Source: Bacteroidota bacterium
Lineage (GTDB): Bacteria; Bacteroidota; Bacteroidia; Cytophagales; Cyclobacteriaceae
Length of the DNA stretch: 12,349 bases
Reading direction: 5' to 3'
Assembly (NCBI GenBank): GCA_023417955.1
Contig: JAEZDW010000059.1
Location: forward strand, 1 to 12,349
Shown piece after piece: positions 1-5,774 of the stretch. Position 1 is the first letter of the stretch. Each line of letters starts with the position of its first letter. The notes below the pieces were generated by a model. The model worked only from the letters and a program-made list of their open reading frames with translations. It was not told the DNA's origin and did not search any database. The translations under genes were made by a program, and so were the position numbers.

Positions 1-100
1 GGGTTAGCCGCATACACTTTGAAGTTTAAACCGAAAAGATATGCGATTTCAATGAATTGAAAAACGGAAATTGTACGAGGTTCGGATCGGCAACGTCTGC

Positions 101-132
101 AAAAAAAGAAAGCCTATCTTGCGACAGGCCTC
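101..132 (-). terminator. Intrinsic terminator of the leftward DUF7832-like gene
   Basis: Read on the minus strand, GCCTGTC (129-123) pairs with GATAGGC (118-112) around a GCAA tetraloop (one G-U pair). The stem can be lengthened by weaker pairs, and the run TTTCTTTTTTT follows (111-101). It lies 36 bp past the stop codon of the gene at 168-623, as expected for its Rho-independent terminator. Seen directly in the sequence; function inferred. Confidence 0.8.
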
Positions 133-167
133 TCCAACTGATAGACAAAGAAAATTTTTATAGCGGA

Positions 168-623
168 TCAGTCTGCGATACCGGCGATCTTTCGCCAATC
201 CTGGAATCGCAAGTCGATGTATGTACTCATCTTTTCATAATTCTGCCACGAATCAGTCACGTGATAGATTGAAGGCAGGCTTTTCACGAGGACCTGTTGG
301 TAATCCCGGTGATAAAGACCGCCACCGTAGTAGTAATAGGTAAAAAGGTTGCCACGTTCCGAGAAAAGCTCGAAGCCGAGGTATCCGTCCCACAGTTCAC
401 TGAGGATGGTGCACGAGATCTCACGGCGTTTGAAACGAAAAATCTGATTCGAGGCCTCCTCCTCATAATATTCAGAGTACAGACCTTTGTCGATGACCCA
501 ACCGAGGTACATCCCGATATGCACGTAAGCCTGTTCGATAGGAAGGTTTTTGGGGAAATTTCCCAGAAAATGCGATTTCGCGTTGTCGTAGATGCTCTTT
601 CTTGCTTGCGCTTTGGCGACCAT
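168..623 (-). CDS. DUF7832-like small cytoplasmic protein
   Basis: A 151-residue soluble protein with no signal peptide or membrane segment, starting at ATG (621-623, minus strand). It is rich in aromatic residues. The N-terminal part carries IYDNAKSHF (11-19), FPKNLP (23-28) and AYVHIGMYLGWVID (32-45). The middle holds FKRREIS (64-70) and a Leu-Trp-Asp-Gly stretch near 77-80. The C-terminal part holds LPSIYHVTDSWQNYEK (116-131). This order and these motifs match, from memory, a widespread uncharacterised family annotated as DUF7832. Its biochemical role is unknown and none is proposed. It is a single-gene unit with its own terminator, divergent from the VWA operon. A long antisense frame over the same bases (297-752, plus strand) has no recognisable protein features, so the leftward frame is taken as real. 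Confidence 0.8.
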   Translation of the reverse strand: MVAKAQARKSIYDNAKSHFLGNFPKNLPIEQAYVHIGMYLGWVIDKGLYSEYYEEEASNQIFRFKRREISCTILSELWDGYLGFELFSERGNLFTYYYYGGGLYHRDYQQVLVKSLPSIYHVTDSWQNYEKMSTYIDLRFQDWRKIAGIAD

Positions 624-830
624 TGGCTGCGTTTTTATATACAGCCCCTCTGCGGCCCGTTACCCCTAAGGATACCCGAAAAAAATATCATTTTTTTTGC
701 TGCCAGGTTTGCAATCTCCCGCGAAAAGTGTGGTGCAGAAACTGATCATTAATTGTTAATTGCCGTTTTCGCAGTGTGGCGACCGTTTTTCCGGTGCCAA
801 ATCCGTGAAGTAAAACTGAATCCCGAATTT
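624..830. promoter_or_regulatory. AT-rich divergent control region
   Basis: This 207-bp gap between the leftward DUF7832-like gene and the rightward VWA operon must hold promoters for both. An A/T inverted repeat is present: AAAAAAAT (679-686), ATC, ATTTTTTT (690-697); it could bend DNA or act as an UP-type element. A second, short inverted repeat ATTAA-TTG-TTAAT lies at 748-760. No clean TAnnTTTG box with a properly spaced TTG was found on either strand, so exact promoters cannot be placed. No gene is seen here. Confidence 0.4.
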
Positions 831-1802
831 GTGGCCTGGACGCGTGAAATAACTATTACGGAAATTGTTTTTATAGTTGCTTTCCTGGGGCTCTACATCC
901 TCTATCTCGGGCGCATTATACGCATCGCGCGACAGCTTAATACCTCATTCGCTAATGTTTTTGTGAAGCTCGTCATCCGAAGCATCTATTTCCTGCTCAT
1001 TATTGTTGCGTTGCTCGGACCATCGTTCGGAGGTTCACAGAAGGAGGTTGTTGCCGTCGGAAAGGATATTATCGTCTGTGTCGACCTCTCCCGCTCGATG
1101 GATGCGTTTGACATACAGCCCACCCGGTTGGAGAAAGTCAAATTCGAGATGAAGCGTATCATCAATGCATTCAGTTCCGACAGGGTCGGACTGGTAATTT
1201 TCTCATCGGAGGCTTTCATGCAGTGCCCTCTTACTTACGATCAGAATGCACTTAACCTTTTTATTGATGCAATGAACTCATCACTGGTACCAAATACCGG
1301 TACTGATTTCGGGCCTCCATTAAAGCTCGCGCTCAAGAAACTCGAAGACGAAAACGACGGCCCGTCAACGCGTTCGAAATCCAAAATCATCGTACTGATC
1401 AGCGATGGCGAAGACTTTGGGGAGGCCAGGAACGAAGCGCTTGCCGAAATCCGGGACCGTAACATCCGGCTCTTTACGCTGGGCGTAGGCACACGTGAGG
1501 GAGGAAATATTTACGCCGGCAACAGCCTGAAGAAAGATCGCACGGGTAACGTGGTAGTTACACGTTTGAATGACGAGTCGCTGATAGAGCTCGCTCAAAA
1601 AACCGATGGTCGTTATTTTGAAATCAATGAATCGCGAAACGACGTCAACCGCCTTATTAATACGATCTCGTCAATTGAGGGCGAACTACGCGGATCGCGT
1701 CTTGTAGACGTTACCGCGAACAAATATTTTTACTTCTTGCTCGCTGCGGCAGGACTCATGCTGCTCGATGCATTAATTAACCTGCGTGCTATCAGAATAT
1801 GA
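831..1802 (+). CDS. VWA-domain membrane protein (BatA/BatB type)
   Basis: A 323-residue inner-membrane protein with a von Willebrand factor A domain. Two membrane segments precede the domain (about residues 8-30 and 47-64) and one closes the C terminus (about 299-316), the usual BatA/BatB arrangement with the VWA domain in the periplasm. The metal-ion-dependent adhesion site is complete: DLSRS (85-89), TGTD (156-159) and SDGED (191-195). Bat proteins are linked to envelope stress tolerance and have been proposed to form complexes with TPR partners, which fits the next two genes, joined by ATGA overlaps. The frame is open back to a TTG at 753, but I place the start at GTG 831 because MAWTREITITE is a plausible N terminus running straight into the first membrane helix, whereas residues from 753 look like untranslated leader. 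There is no clear Shine-Dalgarno sequence for either start, so the start is uncertain; the domain call is firm. Confidence 0.88.
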   Translation: MAWTREITITEIVFIVAFLGLYILYLGRIIRIARQLNTSFANVFVKLVIRSIYFLLIIVALLGPSFGGSQKEVVAVGKDIIVCVDLSRSMDAFDIQPTRLEKVKFEMKRIINAFSSDRVGLVIFSSEAFMQCPLTYDQNALNLFIDAMNSSLVPNTGTDFGPPLKLALKKLEDENDGPSTRSKSKIIVLISDGEDFGEARNEALAEIRDRNIRLFTLGVGTREGGNIYAGNSLKKDRTGNVVVTRLNDESLIELAQKTDGRYFEINESRNDVNRLINTISSIEGELRGSRLVDVTANKYFYFLLAAAGLMLLDALINLRAIRI

Positions 1803-2545
1803 CATTTAGTTCCAAATTGATCGGACCCATTGTCGCTTTGATTTCCTGCATTACACTGCTGGTTACCGCTTACTATTTCCTTCGGGATAATGAAGTCGGC
1901 AGGGTAAATCAACTCAAGGCAAAAGCAGAGCACGAATACTACCTGCGTGAGTTCCTGAGCGCGTACAAAACATACCAGGCGCTGATGGATACTACCGACG
2001 ACTACGGTGAAGGCGCGATGATAAATTATGCCAATGCTGCTTTCATGTCATCAAACATTCTTAAGGGCGGCCTCGGCAGTCGCGATCAGGGCCCTTCATT
2101 ATCAGACACAATTCTGAACCAGATGGCAGGCGAAGGCCAGGTGATGTATTCCGTCCTCACCAACGCTAAAAACAAGAAAATCGCTTCTATGGCGTTTAAC
2201 CAATTGGGCTACGTTACCGTAAAGGGCGCGCCGGCACCCACAGAAGAAGTGAACAGCGATTCAGTGTTCCTCATTGCCTTGCAGCACTTTCGCAATGCCT
2301 TGAAACGGAACCCCAACAACGACAGTGCGCGTTATAATTATGAACTTCTGAAGAAGGTTGTCGATTATCCGGAAACGGTGATGAACGAAACCCGATCACT
2401 CGTCGCTCAGCAGCGGTACATTGAAGCCGCAAACCTGCTTGAGCGATCGATGGAAAGGGATATACGACTCGCAAAACAGAAGGAATACCTGCAACGCATA
2501 AAATCGGTTGCAGGCATTGACACAACATATCGAAGGCGCTTATGA
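1799..2545 (+). CDS. Membrane-anchored TPR protein of the Bat-type operon
   Basis: A 248-residue protein with one N-terminal membrane segment (about residues 8-28) and a helical soluble part, probably periplasmic. TPR-like repeats are seen around AEHEYYLREFLSAYKTYQAL (residues 43-62), and more typically at LIALQHFRNALKRNPNNDSA (about 158-177) followed by RYNYELLKK. The ALxxFxxALxxNPxNxxARYNYEL pattern is typical of TPR proteins encoded beside VWA genes in Bacteroidota. Its ATG overlaps the stop of the VWA gene (ATGA, 1799-1802) and its own stop overlaps the next start (2542-2545), so the three are translationally coupled. It is likely a scaffold partner of the VWA protein. Exact orthology to a named Bat protein is not certain. 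Confidence 0.8.
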   Translation: MTFSSKLIGPIVALISCITLLVTAYYFLRDNEVGRVNQLKAKAEHEYYLREFLSAYKTYQALMDTTDDYGEGAMINYANAAFMSSNILKGGLGSRDQGPSLSDTILNQMAGEGQVMYSVLTNAKNKKIASMAFNQLGYVTVKGAPAPTEEVNSDSVFLIALQHFRNALKRNPNNDSARYNYELLKKVVDYPETVMNETRSLVAQQRYIEAANLLERSMERDIRLAKQKEYLQRIKSVAGIDTTYRRRL

Positions 2546-3144
2546 AAAAGCTATTAATCTTATCCTTTCTATCCATGCTGGCCGGAGTTTGCTTTGGGCA
2601 GGGAAGTTTGGCAGATGCGAAGTTTCATGAGGGATCAAACCTGTACATCAACGGGAACCCTCAGGCAGCGCTCTCAGCAGTTCAGGAAGGACTTCGGGCT
2701 GAACCCCGAAACGAAAAACTTCAGGCACTGAAAAAACTGCTCGAAGATCAGAAGAAAGAGGAAGAAAAAAAGCGGAAGGAAGAGCAGCAGAAGAATCAGG
2801 AAAAAAAGGATCAGGAGAACAAGGACAAGAAGGACCAGGAAAACAAGGATAAGCAGGATCAGCAAAAGAAGGAACAGGAACAAAAGGAAAAGGAACAGAA
2901 GGAGAAGGAACAGCAGGAAAAAGAACAACAGCAGAAAGAGCAGGAAGAAAAAGAGGAACAGGAAAAGGAGAAAGACAAAAAGGATTTTGATTCCAAGGTG
3001 GAGGATAAACTTAAGGAGATGAAGATCGATCCTGAGAAGGCGCGAATGCTATTGGAGGCAATGCGAAACCAGGAGATTCAATATCTGCAACAGCAGAAGC
3101 GTGAACAAACGAAACGCCGCGATCCGTCAAAGCCTGACTGGTAG
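2542..3144 (+). CDS. Exported BatC-like TPR protein with Lys/Glu/Gln-rich middle
   Basis: A 200-residue protein with four parts. A signal peptide covers residues 1-19 or so, with LAGVCFGQG around the cleavage site. A single TPR-like unit follows (about 24-66: FHEGSNLYINGNPQAALSAV and onward). Residues 68-148 use only Lys, Glu, Gln, Asp, Asn and Arg, likely a long charged helix or coiled coil. The C-terminal block has IDPEKARMLLEAMRNQE (162-178) and ends in KPDW. A leucine-rich short helix followed by a terminal Asp-Trp after a charged linker is, from memory, characteristic of BatC-type proteins of Bacteroidota. It is the last gene of the operon, coupled through an ATGA overlap. Likely role: periplasmic adaptor working with the VWA protein. 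No BatD gene follows. Confidence 0.82.
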   Translation: MKKLLILSFLSMLAGVCFGQGSLADAKFHEGSNLYINGNPQAALSAVQEGLRAEPRNEKLQALKKLLEDQKKEEEKKRKEEQQKNQEKKDQENKDKKDQENKDKQDQQKKEQEQKEKEQKEKEQQEKEQQQKEQEEKEEQEKEKDKKDFDSKVEDKLKEMKIDPEKARMLLEAMRNQEIQYLQQQKREQTKRRDPSKPDW

Positions 3145-3285
3145 CCAACTTATCCCGAAAAAGCAAATTCCAGTGATCGCGTTTCTGTCAACGGCATCTC
3201 GCTGAACACGAGAACGCCTTATTCAGAGAATCCTTAGAGGCGTAGCTCGACTTGATTTTGTAAGGATGGCCTTAAGTCGGTACCA
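3145..3285. other. Non-coding gap with several short hairpins
   Basis: No convincing gene is seen. The region can fold several ways: TCTCG (3197-3201) with CGAGA (3209-3213); ACGCCT (3214-3219) with AGGCGT (3238-3243), enclosing ATTC-AGA-GAAT (3221-3231); and ATCCTTA (3230-3236) with TAAGGAT (3261-3267). None is followed by a good U run. It may be operon 3' UTR or a small RNA, but nothing shows which. Confidence 0.3.
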
Positions 3286-3325
3286 AAAAGAGGCTGCCCC
3301 TTACGAGACGGCCTCTTTTGTTTTT
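3285..3325. terminator. Probable bidirectional intrinsic terminator
   Basis: AAAAGAGGC (3286-3294) pairs with GCCTCTTTT (3311-3319) around a 16-nt loop that can pair partly. On the plus strand the stem is followed by GTTTTT; on the minus strand it is followed by TTTTTGG. It sits between two convergent genes, 23 bp from the stop of the lipoprotein gene and about 140 bp past the BatC-like gene, so it can end both transcripts. Confidence 0.8.
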
Positions 3326-3342
3326 CAGGTTACTGTGAGATA

Positions 3343-4266
3343 TTATTCTTCGGGCCAGCTTCCCCAATTGCTGCAATGTCCGCCGTTATCTGTGCCAGAG
3401 ATATTGGTCTGTACACCGGAGTATGCTGCGTTCATCACTGCGCGCGGAGCAAAGTGAAGTTTGCCATTAGAATTAGTGACGAAAGCTTTTCCGAAATGCG
3501 CCTGGCTTAATCCATGACCTGCTTCGTGCAATGCAATAGTTTCAACATCGTACGTTGAACCATCACGCCACAAGAACGCATCGTTGTAGTAGATCTCACG
3601 CCATGCAACATCAGTACGTCCGTCATTGTTTGTATCTGCCGGATTTCCGTCGGCATCTGTAAAGATGATTGTGAAAGTAACCCCCAGGATGACTCCGCTC
3701 CCACCGGGTTGAAGGAGATCAAAAAAAGCTCCCGGTAACCATCCTGCGTGTACAACATCCGCCGTGTACCCGAAGCTTCCGCCGAATCCCAAAAGGGCGC
3801 TTACATAGCCCGTTGAAATCGCAGCATTGTAGGGAACCTTGTAAATTCCGAGATCTGAACATGTCACATTATCCCATGTAGTCATTGCGCGGTCAATCGC
3901 TGCAGTTGTAACTCCTACTGCAAGATCCGCTGATGGTCTTGACTCATCGACGTAATAGGAGACATTAGTAGTCCCGTCAAGACTTAATTCAGGAACAAAA
4001 TCAGCCGTGAGTTGTTTATTACCAACGTCGCTGAAGAATACCGTTCTACCGATTTCATCTGATTCACCTGACGTTATGTACTCCGCCATTAGAACTGCAT
4101 AGTCACCGTCAGCACCTGCCCTTCCACGCGCAGAGCTGCCGCCAGGAAATTCCATAAACACCGGAGAATCGTCAACTGGTTTTAAGGATTGATTTTGGTC
4201 CTGTTCGCACGAGAACAGAAATGCCAGGCCACAAAGCGTGGCCACGCGATAGTTGAGGTTTAACAT
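3343..4266 (-). CDS. Metzincin-like zinc metalloprotease lipoprotein
   Basis: A 307-residue predicted lipoprotein: the hydrophobic leader ends in LFSC, with Cys20 as the lipidation site. The catalytic region is HEAGHGLSQAHFG (247-259). It gives the zinc ligands H247, H251 and H257 and the general base E248, as in the metzincin HExxHxxGxxH motif. A Met-turn-like APRAVMNAAYSG follows (273-284; Met278), supporting a matrixin-like fold. The usual Gly three residues before the third His is Ser254. An Asp/Asn-rich stretch (DADGNPADTNNDGRTD, 204-219) could bind calcium. The protein ends in a Gly/Trp/Cys-containing tail (GTDNGGHCSNWGSWP, 291-305). The organism, lipidation and fold suggest a surface or periplasmic protease; the substrate is unknown. 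It is a single-gene unit, divergent from the thiolase gene, with a terminator downstream. No separate inhibitory prodomain cysteine switch was recognised. Confidence 0.8.
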   Translation of the reverse strand: MLNLNYRVATLCGLAFLFSCEQDQNQSLKPVDDSPVFMEFPGGSSARGRAGADGDYAVLMAEYITSGESDEIGRTVFFSDVGNKQLTADFVPELSLDGTTNVSYYVDESRPSADLAVGVTTAAIDRAMTTWDNVTCSDLGIYKVPYNAAISTGYVSALLGFGGSFGYTADVVHAGWLPGAFFDLLQPGGSGVILGVTFTIIFTDADGNPADTNNDGRTDVAWREIYYNDAFLWRDGSTYDVETIALHEAGHGLSQAHFGKAFVTNSNGKLHFAPRAVMNAAYSGVQTNISGTDNGGHCSNWGSWPEE

Positions 4267-4477
4267 AATCAGGTCGGTTTAGGATTAATGATAACGGAAG
4301 ATAACAAGCTGAATTATAGAAAGAGCGCGAGCCCTGAAAAATCTGCAGACCTGATTTTTAAAGGTTTGCGGCCGACTGACCGATGCCTGCCGGTCGGCAA
4401 TGTTTTGCGGATCGGAAAGGTTTTCCTAATCTTACAACACTGAATAATTCGTGGTGCAGTTGCACCAAAATCTGACT
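4267..4477. promoter_or_regulatory. Divergent control region between lipoprotein and thiolase genes
   Basis: A 211-bp gap without a gene. It is rich in inverted repeats: AATCAGGTC (4267-4275) with GACCTGATT (4348-4356); AAAAATC (4337-4343) with GATTTTT (4353-4359); GCCGAC (4371-4376) with GTCGGC (4393-4398), which competes with GACCG (4378-4382) and CGGTC (4391-4395); and the 16-bp site at 4452-4467, listed separately. The GC-rich hairpin is flanked by direct copies of TTTGCGG. No promoter box with good consensus could be fixed on either strand. Confidence 0.45.
4452..4467. promoter_or_regulatory. Operator-like inverted repeat before the thiolase start
   Basis: TGGTGCA-GT-TGCACCA is a perfect 7-bp inverted repeat with a 2-bp spacer, ending 10 bp before the thiolase ATG. 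In DNA it looks like a dimeric repressor site. In RNA it could form a 6-bp stem with an AGTT loop just before the start codon. The regulator is unknown; an operator role is inferred from symmetry and position only. Confidence 0.4.
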
Positions 4478-5656
4478 ATGAAAGAAGTATACATCATATC
4501 CGCGGTCCGCACGCCAATCGGAAGTTTCGGTGGAGCGCTTTCCTCGCTATCTGCAGTTCAACTTGGTGCAACCGCCGTAAGCGCCTCGCTCAAAAAAGCC
4601 GGCGTACAGCCCAATCAGGTCCAGGAATTGTTTATCGGCAACGTACTTTCCGCCGGCCTGGGCCAGGCACCGGCAACGCAGGTTGCAAATGCCGCAGGGC
4701 TTGGTTTTGAAATCCCATGTACGCTTGTCAATAAAGTTTGCGCTTCGGGCATGAAAGCAATCATGTTGGGTGCACAGTCGATTATGCTCGGCCATAATGA
4801 TATCGTCGTTGCCGGTGGCATGGAAAGCATGAGTAATGTTCCCTACTACCTGCTAAAAGCACGCTATGGATACCGTTACGGCAACAGTGAACTCCTCGAC
4901 GGACTTCAGTACGATGGTCTAACCGACGTCTACAATCATTGCGCTATGGGTGTTTGCGCTGACAATACTGCGAAGGAAATGAATATATCGCGTGAAGACC
5001 AGGACGCGTTTGCGATTTCATCCTATAAGCGCTCGGCCGAATCATGGAAAGCAGGAAAATTCAAGGACGAAGTCGTGCCGGTTGAAATCAAGGATCGCAA
5101 GGGAAATATATCTGTGATTGCGGAAGACGAAGAGTACAAAAATGTAAACTTCGACAAGATTCCGGGACTAAAACCCGCCTTCAATAAAGATGGCACAGTA
5201 ACAGCGGCGAATGCGAGCACGCTTAATGATGGTGCCTCTGCCGTAGTGTTGGTGAGCAAGGAAAAAGCGGAGGAGCTCGGGCTCAAACCACTGGCGCGCA
5301 TTCGCGGATTTGCTGACGCCGCTCAGGATCCGATGTGGTTTACGACTGCGCCCTCGCTCGCAATTCCAAAGGCATTGAAATTGGCGGGCGTCGATCCGAA
5401 CCAGGTTGATTACTACGAAATAAACGAGGCGTTCTCTGCCGTTGCGCTGGCCAACAATATCAAATTGGGATTGAGTGCAGATAAGGTGAACGTCAATGGT
5501 GGAGCTGTTGCGCTTGGCCATCCGCTTGGTGCATCCGGGGCACGTATTGTCACTACGCTCATCAACGTACTTAGGCAAAACAACGGTAGCATTGGTGTAG
5601 CCGGGATTTGCAACGGCGGCGGCGGTGCTTCTGCTATGGTGATTGAGAGAGCCTGA
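4478..5656 (+). CDS. Acetyl-CoA C-acetyltransferase (thiolase)
   Basis: A 392-residue cytoplasmic thiolase that joins two acetyl-CoA to acetoacetyl-CoA, or cleaves 3-ketoacyl-CoA in reverse. The acyl-accepting cysteine is Cys88 in LVNKVCASGMKA. The other catalytic motifs are NEAF (316-319), GHPLGASG (347-354, His348) and the C-terminal Cys-x-Gly at Cys378 in GICNGGGGASA. Length and motif spacing are those of a full-length family member. The frame extends upstream to a GTG at 4451, but the ATG at 4478 gives the canonical start MKEVYIISAVRTPIGSFGG, and the extension would run through the inverted repeat, so 4478 is preferred. The sequence alone does not separate a biosynthetic acetoacetyl-CoA thiolase from a broader beta-oxidation enzyme; no fad or phb partner lies next to it. 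Confidence 0.95.
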   Translation: MKEVYIISAVRTPIGSFGGALSSLSAVQLGATAVSASLKKAGVQPNQVQELFIGNVLSAGLGQAPATQVANAAGLGFEIPCTLVNKVCASGMKAIMLGAQSIMLGHNDIVVAGGMESMSNVPYYLLKARYGYRYGNSELLDGLQYDGLTDVYNHCAMGVCADNTAKEMNISREDQDAFAISSYKRSAESWKAGKFKDEVVPVEIKDRKGNISVIAEDEEYKNVNFDKIPGLKPAFNKDGTVTAANASTLNDGASAVVLVSKEKAEELGLKPLARIRGFADAAQDPMWFTTAPSLAIPKALKLAGVDPNQVDYYEINEAFSAVALANNIKLGLSADKVNVNGGAVALGHPLGASGARIVTTLINVLRQNNGSIGVAGICNGGGGASAMVIERA

Positions 5657-5736
5657 TCTACAGCGTACAACAATTCAGAAAAGCCAGCGTTCTAAACGCG
5701 ATGTTTCGCACCCGGCCCCCAATTCCGGATGCGTTG

Positions 5737-5752
5737 TATTTTTGTATTTTTG
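5737..5752 (+). promoter_or_regulatory. Two tandem TAnnTTTG boxes upstream of the repeat-protein gene
   Basis: TATTTTTG occurs twice in a row (5737-5744 and 5745-5752), each fitting the Bacteroidota -7 consensus TAnnTTTG. They lie 30 and 22 bp before the ATG at 5775. A well-placed TTG -33 element is not evident. This is the best promoter candidate in the window for the repeat-protein gene, and would separate it from the thiolase gene. Confidence 0.5.
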
Positions 5753-5774
5753 CGTTTTGATACGTCTTCCGTTT

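Noticed and set aside
297..752. Rightward 151-codon frame antisense to the DUF7832-like gene
   Set aside because: It lacks any recognisable domain, while the leftward frame shows conserved family motifs and has a matching terminator.
753..830. N-terminal extension of the VWA protein from TTG 753
   Set aside because: The extra 26 residues start right after an in-frame stop, overlap an AT-rich inverted repeat, and do not look like a signal or membrane segment; GTG 831 fits better.
2674..2928. Leftward Leu/Phe-only frame that looks like a long membrane helix
   Set aside because: It is the reverse complement of the AAR/GAR/CAR codon run of the BatC-like gene, which necessarily reads as Leu and Phe codons.
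3266..3457. Rightward 63-codon frame
   Set aside because: It runs through a terminator hairpin and then antisense to the metalloprotease gene.
5168..5578. Leftward 136-codon frame inside the thiolase gene
   Set aside because: Antisense to a fully conserved enzyme; no protein features of its own.
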